A stretch of DNA of 64,000 nt from Trileptium ribeirensis (lineage: Eukaryota; Nematoda; Enoplea; Enoplida; Thoracostomopsidae), in NCBI GenBank assembly GCA_030248225.1, contig JASANE010012691.1, positions 1-64,000 of the forward strand, in the 5' to 3' direction. Positions within the stretch are counted from its first letter, which is position 1. The number at the start of each line of letters is the position of its first letter. Of this stretch, positions 1-14,187 are shown one piece after another. The notes below the pieces were generated by a model. The model was not told where the DNA came from and did not search any database. It worked only from the letters and a program-made list of their open reading frames with translations. The position numbers were made by a program, and so were the translations under genes.

Positions 1-409
1 TATAAGGCTTAGTCGTAAACGGAAAAAACTGTGAAAATGAACTGCAAGGCGGAGCTAGGGCCGACAATTGTCTGCCGTCCCTGATATGTGAAGAACGACA
101 AGTCGGAGAGGTCTGCCAATGGCACCAATCGACTCAGGATGGCGGATTTAGTATAAAAGATGTCATTTCAGAAAAATTCCATGGTTGGTTGAATTACTCC
201 CCCCCAACTGGGATTGCGCCGATAATTTTATGTGTACCACCAATTGATATCTTAATCAAGATATATACTTGTGGTAAAAGCATGGCTTAGGCTTAAAAAT
301 TTAGGTATTGTCAAGTAATCATGCATTTTGCTCACTTGGTCATATCAATATGCTAGCTAAGGACCTTAGAGGTTTATTGTATCTCTTGCGATATTGCTAG
401 GTTTACAAC

Positions 410-1172
410 ATGCTCATCGAAATCTACAACTTCGCTGACCACGACTTTTTATGCGACCACTTCCTGGCCGCCGTGAGCCGGAATATCGCCCTTTGTCCCT
501 TTGCCAGAAACAGCGATTTTTCAACTTTCGATATTTTAAGTGTTTTAACTTTACAACGAGTGTCTTTTAGGTTAGCAAGCATGCTGAATATGATGGCTTT
601 GCTATTTATAGTCCAACTTGACTACATAATATTTTTTCGTGGGGTTTTAAGGGTTTAACGATCGACGAACCCGATTTCCCAAATGTTGTGAGTTTTTATT
701 TGTTTGGATATTTATTGCTTGCAGGGCATCAAAAATGGTCTGTATATAACTTTGTCGATACTCCGAATACGATGCTTGGTTACCTCGAATCCAGCACGAA
801 TACATAATATCTTTTCAGGTGTTTGCAATGGTTTTCGGGGTCAATGAACCCGAATGCCAGAATATAGTCTGTCTTCAGTAATTTGGTTACGTATTGCATA
901 CAGGGCATCGAGAATGGTCAATATATTAGTTTTTAGGCATGCTGAATACGATGGTTGGGTTATCTAGACACTAGCACGGTGCGTTTTCAGTGTTTGATGG
1001 GTTTAACGTCGACGGGGTTTTAGGGTTTTCATTGGGTTCTAGGTTACAGAGGTTTTAGTGTTGTATATGCATCAGACACAAAGCCTTTTATAAGTCGTTG
1101 TACAAAATTACCAATTGATGACACCACGCTCGCCCCGTTTCGACATCACTTGCGAGTTACTAGTTATTGTGT
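410..1172. repeat. Dispersed repeat, copy 1 (5'-truncated)
   Basis: This stretch aligns by eye with 55608-56331: shared blocks include CCCTTTGCCAGAAA, TTACAACGAGT, AAGCATG(C/T)TGAATA, ACGATCGACGAACC, GGGTCAATGAACC and the end TTGCGAGTTACTAGT. The third relative lies at 23481-25062. It has no coding capacity that I can see, and looks like a non-autonomous transposon or an old LINE tail. Confidence 0.7.
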
Positions 1173-2202
1173 GACTTTCATGACCCGTGTTTGGAACCTT
1201 GCAATAGTCAATATATGTAAGTACAGAGCAACTCTGATTTCCTCGCTGCGCGAGAATCCAGTTTCCAGTTACAGTTACAAGAAAATCGTTACAGCTTGAA
1301 AATTGCGGTAAAGCCAACAAAATTGTCGAAATCAAAGGACACATGTTATGAGTTATAGACATGAGAAACACGTAGACATGAAGCATTCTTTATACAGTCG
1401 ACCGCAATTTGAGGAAACTGCGTTCGTTACTTTTCATTAAAACAAGAAACAGGTTCTCTCTTTCGTCTGCTCTTTATCGTCATTTATTTGTATTCCTTTC
1501 TAACTACTAGCACGTGCCTTATTGTCAAGATGGATGGGGTAAGTTATTGCTATACTACGATTAGGCGCTTACAGCTAACAGTAACTAATCAAGCCACATT
1601 GGAAAGTTTCTCATCTCACCGAAGTTATAATTTGGGTTGAAAGAGTATCAGTGACCTGAAACCACAAGCTGATGTAACAGGTGTATTTAAAAAAATTATA
1701 AAGATGTGACCTATGCAACTCTGAGCAGGCTTTCGTACGTTTGTCTACAGCCGTAATGTGATGGCTAACATCAATAAAATTGCTGCTGATATTCTTTTCT
1801 GGAGTTGGAATAATCGAAATGATTTTAGCTAAATTTTGTAGCCTGCAACGTTATTGAAGTCTGATTCATTAAACAAGCAGAGTCCACATTTTGTATGGCT
1901 AATATTTTATAACTATATATGTGCTTTATTCGTAATAGGAAGTTGTCGAAAATTATAATTTTCAATTAAAACGCGGCTTCTGTTGTACATTTTCCAAGTT
2001 AAGGCATAGTTTAAAAACTATAAGATTTGCAACTGTTGCCTAGGTTTCTGTTTTTCCACAGTTTTATTGGAACGGAGTGAGCAGAGTGTCCTCGTGTAGC
2101 ATTTAATTATGTGCTTTAATGGTATTTAATTATGGCTTTTGTCCTGCTCGTTGGATTTTTGCCCTAATTACCACAGAATCCTCATCGATTGTACACCGTT
2201 GT

Positions 2203-2567
2203 CTGGCCTGTCCACAGACATCTGAAAAGCGGGGGGAACTTCGGGGCCCCCGTGTCCATTATCAGGGGAGAATTAAATGTGTGGGGATAAATTTTGCTTA
2301 AAAATACTAAATATTTCCATATTTTCATGCATTTTTACTACTGTAACTGTATCTTCTAGCTAAAAAACAATATTTTAGCATTATAATTGGTGGTAATTAA
2401 TGTTTAAAAAACAATTTGCAAACAAAAAAACAAATTTTCAGACATAAAAATGTTTGGAATTAGTTGAACATGGGGGTTTCGGCTGAGTGGGGGTGACGGA
2501 CATGGGGGAAACTCTCACGAACATGGGGATTTGCAAAGTGGGGGTCCCTCCACTGTGGACAGGCCAG
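2203..2567 (+). mobile_element. MITE family 1, copy A
   Basis: The ends are CTGGCCTGTCCACAG and its perfect reverse complement, flanked by the 5-bp direct repeat GTTGT (2198-2202 and 2568-2572). The 365-bp body has no real gene. Open frames read through it (2119-2301, 2487-2684) are artefacts. Confidence 0.9.
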
Positions 2568-2783
2568 GTTGTTAGTATGCAATTTTTGACACAGTATATA
2601 GCCGTTTTTGAGCCATCAACCAAAAATTACAAAGTACCACAAAAACCGAAAGTTTTAAAAATTTTATTTCTGTTTCAGCATTAGATGACATTACGTATGT
2701 TTGCGGTTGCGTGTAAAACGTAGTCTATTGTTTAGAACTTGTCGACATTCAATAAATTTAAAATTTTGTATAATTGTACTCCT

Positions 2784-2820
2784 ATGGTAGACGGGTTACG
2801 ACATCGGTATAGCATGCCAG
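2784..2820 (+). CDS. EPS8: EPS8 exon 1 (candidate start exon)
   Basis: The exon reads ATG plus 11 codons (MVDGLRHRYSMP) and one base, followed by a strong donor GTAAGT at 2821. It ends in phase 1, exactly what the next exon requires: G joined to AT makes a GAT codon before RNRRDAANPSYWVEHL. An in-frame stop lies 48 bases upstream (2733-2735). No family motif lies in these residues, so the call rests on phase, donor and position only. An alternative start is discussed in the findings. Confidence 0.5.
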
Positions 2821-5800
2821 GTAAGTAAAAATTAAAGCAGTATGCATTTTTTGTAATCCAGATTGCTAGATTTGCGAACGGTTTTATCATTATTACTAAT
2901 GCTTATCTTAAAAAGTTCATTATATATCTGACACATATACCGTCTTCGGAATGGAATCTGGTGACAAGAATCTCGTGTTAATTTTTTGTGTGTATTTGAA
3001 AGCGTGAAATTCGACTTTACATATATTTTTAAATATTATGAGTGCATTATAACTGTTACTATCTCACTCTGTGGGAATTGAGTTCGCCGATTGCCAGCGA
3101 TAATACTAAAGCAGCTTAGGTAAACATTCAGGGCTCTCCACAGTGGGGTGGAGGAGACCCCCAATTTTCCAAATTCATCATGTGCGTGAGATTTTCCCAC
3201 ATGTCCTTTCCCAACTCTGCCGAAACCAACCGTGTTCAACTAAATCTAAAAATTTTGTATGTTTCTAAACTTATGCTGTCTATCTGCAAAATGATTTTAA
3301 GCATTATAATGTTTATAATGTGAAAACATTGTTTTGTAACATGAAAATACTTGTACGACAAACATGAAAATAACAGAAATATTTAGCGTTTTAAGCAAAC
3401 TTCACCCCACCCCGCTTTGAAATTTTCCCCGGGAATAAACATGGCCCCCTCTCCGAAGTTTCCCACACACTTTTCTGCCATCTGTGGACAGGCCAGGCAT
3501 TAATACATTATTACCGCGAAAGGTCGGGCGATGAATTTCCGAAAGGCACTATATTGTGTTATGATGTAGCAACAATGTTAGTCTTTTTGAGGAGTTTTTT
3601 TGGCCATAGGTCTCGAATTTGTGATCTTAGTTAATATGGACATTGCCTTAGTCGACCTCTCCGAAAAGCACACCAAATCTATCACAGTTCGGTTACCTGC
3701 CTTACTTGCTTAGCTACCGAAAATGCCACTTGTTTTCAAAATTGTTTCTTGAAGTTTCATAGTTTTCTTTTTTCCCACCGGTGATTTTGCCATAGGTTTG
3801 AAATTACACCGTTCAAAACATCTTAACACGTAGTTTAGAGGTGGACTACATTTTGATTCCTTGTTTATTTTTCTTGGTATGATTCAAAAACTGGTTTTCC
3901 TTAGTACCGACTCAAATTTAAAACGTTTGTTCCGCTATCTAGGCGCGTCGCCGTAGTTTGCAGAACGTAGGGATTGCCATCACGTCCATTGCGCAGTTTA
4001 AAATTATGGATCGTGCAGCAGAACTGGGGTAAAGCACGCGTCGACGACACACTACACGGTTTCATGTCGGAGGTGTCCAGCTGCAATTATACATGTATAC
4101 AAAGAATTCGTTTTAGATCGTCATTTTTGGCGTCAACTTAAGTGACCGAAGTAAACTGATACCAATTCAATTCCTGTTATTTTAAATTAAGCTTTGTAAA
4201 TTTTAAATTTGTAACGTCATTTTTTCAGCACCTGTTCCTGTATACAGGCTATTTGTCTTTGTTATAGAATACATGTTTGTGTCAACGTCTTTGTTGTAGA
4301 ATACAAGTGTTATTGTGCTTCAAACATAGCTTTATAATTGCTTTAGATAGGAATCGAAGAGACGCCGCGAATCCCAGCTATTGGGTGGAGCACTTGGCGA
4401 CGTTTGGAATGGGAAAGCAATTTGGTAATCGTCGAATTCATTCGAAATATTATAAAGCTCAAAACTGCTGCAATTTTATTAAATTTAGTCAACTTGCGTG
4501 ACAATGAGTTTTACACAGTAGATATTAAGCGTTGGGTAACTAGGTACATTACACTGCTGTGCAAGATTGACTATTGGCCTTGCGAACAAATAAAGAACAA
4601 CAAACGAACTATAAAATTGAAATATAATTTCAAAATAAAATTTTATTTTCCCACGAGCAAGTTGCGATCGAGCAGCCGTCAATTGTGGCATGGACTGTAT
4701 ATTTGCTTGTTTATGTTACGTTTCTACAATTAGGACTGCTCCGCTAGCATGGTTGCAGAACTCGGTGTGGTTTTAGATTAACACCTTAGTCTTTATATAG
4801 TCGTGTTGTTTTGTGCTGTATACAGGTTGGAATAAAAATAGAGAAAACTCGGGTCTTGTTTAACTAAGATTAAATATTTAACATAACTAGGATTTATTAA
4901 ATTTTACCTAAAAATGTAGTTAGTGAGCGATACGGGTAATGTTGTTCCACGTTTTCATAGAAATTTCGTGCCTCTGGAGTGTAGCATGGTTTTTCATAAT
5001 TTAGATTTCAAGCATAGACTGTTTATGTGTTTAATTTTTTTTAAATCATTAAGCCTTGCTAGCCATAATATATTTATTGTGTTATATAGGCATTACCACC
5101 TAATCATCGAGTTCTATGTTGAAATTGGGAAATCGTATTGCTGGAGTCAACTTATTTATATAAGTGTTATGCTGTGCACAGAAACATGTTCTTGATGCGG
5201 AATAGGAGCTTCTGAATTCAGATATTTATACTGTTGTGTCGTGACTTAGATTTTTTATTTTGCGTAATCTGCTACCTGGCATATGTTTCCTATCTATGAG
5301 CATATGTGATGATTCGAGAGTATACGTAAATAACGAACAAATTTTTTTGCGCAAAATTCTTATTTTCAATACTAGAGAATTGCTTTAACAGTCCTACGAT
5401 ATGTGATGGCGTGCCGATACGGTTACATTATAATACCGGCTTCTCCAAGTTGAATGACTGTAGTTTTTCGATCGCGCTATCACTTTTTCATTCACGAATA
5501 TGATGTTACGGTTGAGGGCTGGGAGCCTAGTTTTCATTTTAAAGCTATATATTTGCCAAATTTTATATTACGTACTTTTTATGCATGCTAGGGAATGAAG
5601 CTGCATGTACAGTTAAAGTAGTAGATATGTATGAAAATTGTTTTTTGGAAAGAATCATATTCTGAATTCTTAGGGCTTTCTTTTGGACTTTTCGTTTGGT
5701 CTGCGCACCGAAAAACCAACAATCGCGATCTTACAAACTACTTTGGGGTGAATTCGGATCATATCTACTCAAGAAGTGGTTTTGAAGATTTTGAAATTTT

Positions 5801-8800
5801 TATGAAATTAAAATTTTTTACAATTTTGCTAAACTTTTCATCAATTTGTGCGTATGTACGATATATTTTTTCTAATTTCCCCAATTTTTGCTATTTTAAC
5901 CTTATTGTTGTAAAATGTTCCGCCCGCTGAAGTTGGGAGAGGTTGTCGGACCTTTGAGTGCGTGGGTAATCCATCGATTGATACCTATGATTTGTGGGAA
6001 TGACATTCTTCGCGTCGCTGAATTTGGTGACCGTGTGCTATATCTCTATGGTGAACATCGACGACAGAATTTATTCGTGATTGTATACACTGTAGTGTGT
6101 TATAATATCATTCAATTAAAGTGTCTTATACTTATTTATATGCCCATGCAGTATAGTCGATTCATTTATTTAATTATAATTTATTTTTGCGTTTATATCG
6201 TGTTTTGGTTGTAGGGTTGGAATGGCCAAAAGACGGTGTACGAAAGCTGAAACAAATGGAACGAAGTTCCGCTATTTGGGCTCAACCTATGGTGCTCCGG
6301 ATCCTCAGCGATTCCGTTGCCGTAGAAGATGAAAATGGAGTATGTTTATCACCAATTGTTGGTACAGCTTAGCAATAATTTTCTTATTTAGGCTAACGTT
6401 TTTGTTTCTTAAATTTATTGATAATTGACGCTGTTTTATAGCTAAAAGTGGGTTTAGAATTGAACGATATATATAACATTGCGAAATAATTGTGTGATTG
6501 ATCATCGAACGTTTGTATGTTAGTTAGGTCGCTGTAACCAACGTCGAAGTTGGAGCCATAGTGACCACTTTTGTAGTGCAGGCTGTCTTTTAAGAATACG
6601 ATGCCGATGTTTACACATTGTAGACGCATTTGTAGTCGACTTATTATTTCGCAAAATATGGATTCATGTATATATATATATATATTGTATTAAATGATAT
6701 TGATTTTTGTTGTTTCATCTTTAGTGTGTTCATTTATTTCGCGAGGATACAGCAATGTTATTTCAGCAATATATTATAGCTAGGTAACTATTATATATTT
6801 CAGGAAGTCATTGAAATTTTTCCTCTCCATTGTATATTTGAGCCAACAGCACATATATCATCAGATCCTCGCGATTTGTACGACAATCTTCTTTTGCTCT
6901 GTGTTCGACAAGAAGACCATCTGAATTTACCAAAAAGTTCCGTCATCGGCTCGGAAATGCACATTTTTCAATGTGTTCGCGTTTCAGTAAGTCAATAGAT
7001 ATATTATTGTTTAATAATTTTATGCGATTTAGAAATGACATTGGGCGTCCCAGGCACGTAGAGAACCCGAGTATCCTTGCCAATTTCAGAAATATTACCC
7101 TACTTAAGTCTTAAAGGAAATCTGACAATTTGGTCCGATTGCCAGACGGTTTCAGGATTCAGCAGTTCCACATGTTTTTTGGTTTTCAGAGTAGCGCCAA
7201 CTCGGTACAGTTATGGAGGTTATTTTACTCTGAGCAGGGCTGAATAAATTAAAAATGTTGTATTGCGACTAATATTGGTTGTCGAAATAGCTTTTATATT
7301 TTACATCGCATGCAGAAAATTATGTGAAATTTAATTATAAGCAATGATCTCTGATAATGAAACACTGTGTACTAACCCAATATGTAGTTTCCAAATATTT
7401 TGAGCTTGGCTTTTTTGTAGCGTAAGTTATGAAGACACTGATTTAGGGCACATATTCAAATTCTAACAAAAATTACTCAGCAGTGGATGTCTAATTTTAC
7501 GATATGCCATTGTAGTCATGTAATTAAAATTATTATTGCGGGCATTGTGATTGCAAGCCATATATATTGGCGTTATAAACACACAGAAATTATTATTGTT
7601 GACATTGCCACTATTTAATATTTACGAGGCCGTGTGAACTTTCCGTTTTAGTTTAAAAAGTGTTTGCATATCTTTTAAAACTAATTTCTACCATATATAT
7701 CTACATAATTATTATTACAGTTTGTTTACTTATTGAGCGTGATATACTTACGCCTACTCCAACAGTTTGCCTTGTGTGTATATTTGTTCCTGGTTTTATC
7801 GCTGGCGTACAATAATCATTCCGAGCGTTTTAAAATGTTCATTTTATATCACTATTGGGCGTTAATGGTGCCACACATAGTGTTGCAACTTTCCAATCGT
7901 AAGAAAATAGTCATTTTATAACAACGCTGATGTGTTATACTTTTGTGTTTGTCCAGCCATTAGCTATAAATAGTTTTTTTTTTCAAGTCGCCTAAGTGGT
8001 TTTTTGTTCCGTTATCGCTAGGAAAGTGTTGTAGCACAATAACCTAAAAATAAAACTATACTCGGCAGCACATGCACACTGCAGAAGTTAAATAATAATT
8101 ATTACTGTATGAATAACGAGAGATACAGCAACCAGCGTTTGTGAAAACGGGTTTCGGCAAAGCTATTTCACGGGTTATTGATACTATATGAATAAAGAGA
8201 GATAGAGCAACCAGCCTTTATGAAAACGGGTTTCGGCAACGCTATTTCACCGGTTATTGATACTGTATGAATAACGAGAGATAGAGAAACAAGCGTTTGT
8301 GTAAACGGGTTTCGGCAACGCTATTTCACCGGTTATTGATACTGTGTGAATAATGAGAGATAGAGCAACCAGCGTTTATGAAAACGGGTTTCGGCAACGC
8401 TATTTTACCGGTTATTGATACTGTATGAATAACGAGAGATAGAGAAACAAGCGTTTGTGTAAACGGGTTTCGGCAACGCTATTTCACCGGTTATTGATAC
8501 TATATGAATAACGAGAGATAGAGCAACCAGCCTTTATGAAAACGGGTTTCGGCAACGCTATTTCACCGGTTATTGATACTGTATGAATAACGAGAGATAG
8601 AGAAACAAGCGTTTGTGTAAACGGGTTTCGGCAACGCTATTTCACCGGTTATTGATACTGTGTGAATAACGAGAGATAGAGCAACCAGCGTTTATGAAAA
8701 CGGGTTTCGGCAACGCTATTTTACCGGTTATTGATACTGTATGAATAACGAGAGATAGAGCAAACAGCCTTTATGAAAACGGGTTTCGGCAACGGTATTT

Positions 8801-11800
8801 CACCGGTTGATACTGTACGAGTAACGAGAGATAGAGAAACCAGCGTTTATGAAAACGGGTTTCGGCAACGCTATTTCACCGGTTATTGATACTGTATTAA
8901 TAACGAGAGATAGAGCAACCAGCGTTTATGAAAACGGGTTTCGGCAACGCTATTTCACCGATTATTGAATCTTGAAACTGTGAAAGCTAAGAGTGAGTTA
9001 TTGGGAAGTGTTTCAGTTCGACCGAATGCTCTAATTGAACAATGATGATAGTGGCTTGTGGTGTAAGCAACAATGAGTCGGGGGGCGTCACCTAACCATT
9101 TCATTATTTTAAGCTAAGCTTATAAAGCCAGTGTACAATAACGGTTTTAACAAACTAAATATAGCTTTAGCAAATTAATGAATTAGGTATATAGTAATAT
9201 ATACTTGTAGCGAAGTATTGCCGTAGTGGGAAGGGGGCAAGTTAATATTCAAATTACGGCGTCGTACCGTTAAGTTAACAAACTGTTGCAGCTAATGTAG
9301 CCATCTGTTCGTCATTGCGCCAAATTCGGAGTACCGAACTTTATTAATAATTTTTTTTCTTGTGAAATTGGTTGCAATCAGTTGTAACGTAGTTTAACTT
9401 TTTTAGCTTTTGAAGCATTTTACCATAAATACGTTAGTGCGTTAGTAGTAACGTATTTCAGAAATATTTGCATTGGAGATTACTTGTATCTCATTTTTAT
9501 GCCATATTTTTGGGCTCTTTAGATTTTTTACTGGACAAAAACTAAAACCAAATTTATGACGGGGGATCGTTTCTAACGTTGAATTCCCTTAGAATGGCGT
9601 ATGCAATGCCAATATTGTTCGCGTCAATAAAAAAAACTTCTGTATTGTAGACTCTATTTTTGGGTACAACGCTTCGGGATACGGCATTCTTTATTACTAA
9701 TAATGTCGAGGGCTACACATGGTCAGTGTTTAACCAACATCGATATTCTTAGACATTTAGCAAGAAAAGGTGCTGTTCCAAAATCATGCAAAATCTATCA
9801 ATCCAACCATGTGTTACGCCTAACATGGACGGTGGTAAAAGAATTGTATGCTTATTGAATTTTATCATCACAGAGGAAACTATGAATGATCTAACGTTCA
9901 ATCGATCCCTTTTGTGAAATTGAAAAGCTTAACTATATAACATAAGCTCCGGCACTCAAAATCTCCATCTAAAAGAGTACTCAGAGTGCCTGGAAATGTT
10001 AGTATTCTTATGACGGCCTGCCAGGTACGCGAAAGTAATATAGGTAGATTTATCGAGATATCGAATTCGAATCGAATCTATTTACTGGTTGGTTACGTAA
10101 CTACATGACTTAAAAATATAGAAAATTGTTAAATGTGGTCATATTCTTTTCTGCAGTTTGTTCAAACTTACGGTTTAATGCATGAGTCGTAATAACTAGT
10201 TAGCACGGAAATATATTTATCATGTCTCCTCTGTTTTCTTGCCGAAATGGTTCTGCTGTTTCGCTCGAAAATGGTGTGGCTATTTTTCCTATTTTCGAAC
10301 CATTCTCTTGAATCTTCTTAAAGATTTTAACGTTTTGCGTTTGTTCTCTGATTGCAGGCCAACATCGTAGCGGAGGATATAAAAGCTAATCTGAAAAGCT
10401 ATAATTTTTCCAACAACGGCAGTGCAAGGTAATATTATGATTACGAGGCTAGGGACGCAATAAATATTAAATGTATTAAAAGTCGGATTAACTCTAGGTA
10501 ATAGCCGCTATTAATTCATTATTCTTCTGCTGTTGCTTAACATTTGATTTGAAAAATGATATCCTTGGCTGGGCTCTGCATTTATGAACCGAGGGCCCCG
10601 GGTTCGGAATAAGGGGGCGCTTGAATTTACCATTGGGTATAAATTGTGGGCACCATAGTTCAACTTGGGCGATCCGAAATTTAGCCTTCGTCATAATTGA
10701 GTGTTGTTTTGAAAGGAATTACTTCAGAAACAATGTCACGCTTAAAATTCATGTTTTATGAAATTTTTTAGCTTCAGAATTAGCCAAATTTCGGTCACTT
10801 TTTATGTGTCCATAGTTCATCGCTGAATCCGGGAAAAAATTTTGCAGGGGGGGGGGCGAATAACCAGGAGAGCACCAAATTTTGTCTAGGGGAGCTCGTC
10901 TTTTGCCAGAGCCAAGTTGAAAATGCCAGTCCTCCGATTTAGAGAACCACTGTGTTTCCACTGATATTTATAGATGTCTATAATTTTTATATCTTGTATT
11001 AGCTAAATTCGCGTTGCTAGCTTTCTGTGTTTTTATAATTACAACGTTTGTTAGACTTGTGCAGGTTAGGTTTAGACTTCTCTAACTTATTAAGATTGGA
11101 ACTTCTGTAGGATTTGGATTGTCTTCGGAAAACGGACGCCGCAGTTCAAACAAGCGGCAAGGGAGATTGTGTGCTTAACTCCAGATTCCAACAGTGTTTT
11201 GCAATTTAGTTGTTTATTGTTCCAGCAAATACATGGTGGTCCTAACGTATAGAAGCATTATCGGACTGATATAGCTCTGATGAAAGGGCAGATTAAAAAT
11301 GTCGTTGCTATAACGTTACTTAAAATCATTGTGAAATTTGGGAGGGAAAGTTACCAAAGCAAATTGAACCAGACGGAAAACAAAATTTTTGTGATGGGGG
11401 CACGAACTGAGGGTTCCGGTTTATGCAAGGGGAACCGGAGCCACAATATTCAAGGTCAGTATCCTCTCCAGTTTGAAGAAGTCGGTAATAAATAAATTTT
11501 CTGTGTTTATGAAATATCTTATAATGCTACTGAACCGATTGTATTCAAACGGCACAATGTCAATAATGTTGTGTAATCAGTACACTAACATCACACTAAT
11601 TACCTGGGTATAAAGTCAAAATTTACACGGGTCGATTGAAATGGAATACCCGAAGTAGTCGTAGGAGAGCTCTAAAATCTGTGGGCCTTTACGCTAAGAG
11701 ACCAATTTCAGTTTTATTTGGCAATAATACTTAAAATAATACAGCCAGTTCTCTTCTGTGTCTGGATTTTGGGTAACTTCGCATAATAGTACTTGTTTTA

Positions 11801-11893
11801 TTCCTGATTCATGGTTAGGAAATGTGGCCACAAAAATTGTCTCCTATTAACGATGGACTTAAGATTGTGTCTTGATAATTGAGTTATAAAACA

Positions 11894-11951
<58 letters not shown>

Positions 11952-12877
11952 AATAACCGGAACCAAAATTTACCGGAACCGGAACCGGAACCTGGTCTTC
12001 GAAATTTATATATAGTAAAACAGATGATGGAAGAAATGAAGGTATAGTGGATTTAAAATGCATTAAACATTACTTTTACATTAAACTTAAGGTTTTGCGA
12101 TGGTATTATTGCCTTTCTGAAACTTTAAAGAGACTGATGAAGCTAATAATGTTTATTTATCGATCAAATATGTCGATTTTTGGACACCCAGAGCAAAAAT
12201 GCATTCCACTATACACCATTGCATATACTGCGTCAAATCGAATATGCTTACAAAGCTTGGAGCGTAGAATACATACTTTCGCTCTGTCTCCAGTCGCCTC
12301 CCTTTACTACACATTGGTTTATATGATTCTAAGAGAAAATAATAGATAGAAGGTAATTTTCTGATCAGTGGTCAGAGACACTGTTTAGGCTAGCGTTGGA
12401 CAAACAGTGTCCGTCAGTTAGATCATAATGATGATAACTTTCTAATGTTAGCCAAGCATACCCTAAGTACTTCTGCGTAAGCCATACTCTGTTACCGATT
12501 TGGACCGGTTTAATTCAAACGTATCCCACAGACTTCTGGATGTGTAAAATAGCTGCTACACGCATCGACCTGGCTTTGACTTAACAAACTCCTGTAGGTT
12601 ATTATGAAAAATTCCTGCTCAAATTATGTGCCCTACTTACGTTTCACACGGCAAATTGGTTAGTTAATCTTTTCTTTTGCTTGGTTGTATTGGAGCTTGA
12701 TCATTGTATAATATATATTACATATGTTTGGATTACAGGATAAAGAAAAAACGTGGAAAATTTCAAACAAAATTTTTAAACCGGAATTCCGGTTCCGGTA
12801 TGGTTTTTGCCCTTTGCCGGAACCGGAACACGATTCTCGCCGGAACCGGAATTCCGGTTACTCCCTGTATTTTTTTT

Positions 12878-12932
<55 letters not shown>

Positions 12933-14106
12933 GGAGTAACCGGAATTCCGGTTCCGGCGAAAAAATCGTGTTCGGTTGCGGTTCCGGCAAAGGGCAAAAA
13001 CCAGTACCGGAACCGGAATTCCGGTTTAAAATTTTGTTTGAAATTTTTCACATTTTTGCTTCATCTGTGATCTAAACATATGTAATATATATTATACAAT
13101 GATCAAACGCCAATATAACCGAGCCAAAGAAAAGATTAACTAACCAATTTGCCGTGTGAAACGTAAGTAGGGCACATAATTTTAGCAGGAATTTTTCATA
13201 ATTACCTGCAGGAGTTTGTTAAATAAAAGCCAGGTCATGCTTGTAGCAGCTATTTTACACATCCAGAAGTCTGTGGGATACATTTGAATTAAACCGTCCA
13301 ACACGGTAACAGAGTGTGGCTTACGCAGAAGTACTTAGCCTATGCTTGGCTAACATAAATTGCGTCAAGCACCAGCCGGTGCGCTTTAAACTTTGTAAAT
13401 CAGGTGAAACTGAAGTAACGTTATCTGCAACGCAAGCAGAAACTGCTTCCTTGGCAATGAACTGTATTTATTGAAACTGTGCGAGCAGCATCACCTGTGT
13501 GTCTCATCTATAATAGCATTTTGATTAGAAAGTTATCATCATTATCATCTAACTGACGGGCACTGTTTGTCCAACGCTAGCCTAAACAGTATCTCTGAAC
13601 ACTGATCAGAAATTACCTTCTATCTATTATTTTATCTTAGAATCATATAAACCAATAATTTTAAGTTTGCTAAAGAAAAACATGCAACAAACGTATGTGT
13701 AGTAAAGGGAGGCGACTGGAGACAGATCGAAAGTGTGTATTCTACGCTCCAAGCTTTGTAAGCACATTCGATTTGACGCAGTATACGCAGTGGTGTATAG
13801 TGGAAGGCATTTTTTTGCTCTGAATGTCCAAAAACCGACATATTTGATCGATAAATAAACATTATTAGCTTCCTCAGTCTCTTTAAAGTTTCAGAAAAGC
13901 AATAATACCATCGCAATACATTAAGTTTAATGTAAAAGTTATTTTTAATGCATTTCAAATCCACTATACCTTCATTTCTTCCATCATCTGTTTTACTATA
14001 TATAAATTTCGAAGACCACCGTTCGTTTCCGGATCCGGTTTAAATGGACGGTTCCGGTTACTGGTTCCGGTTCCCGGTAAATTTGGGTTCCGGTTATTCC
14101 TATACT

Positions 14107-14187
<81 letters not shown>

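Larger units (their letters stand above)
1..2783. other. Non-coding DNA upstream of EPS8
   Basis: AT-rich sequence without a supported gene. It holds a dispersed repeat copy (410-1172) and one MITE (2203-2567). ATGGATGGG followed by GTAAGT at 1530-1544 could be an upstream start exon (see findings). No promoter element could be identified with confidence. Confidence 0.6.

Noticed and set aside
3975..4044. GC-richer segment with TTGCAG acceptor and GGTAAA donor-like ends in EPS8 intron 1
   Set aside because: Its exit phase would produce GGA TAG when joined to exon 2.
12704..13075. 123-codon open frame with GSGMVFALCRNRNTILAGTG
   Set aside because: It reads through the GGAACC-rich ends and the TA microsatellite between the two element arms.
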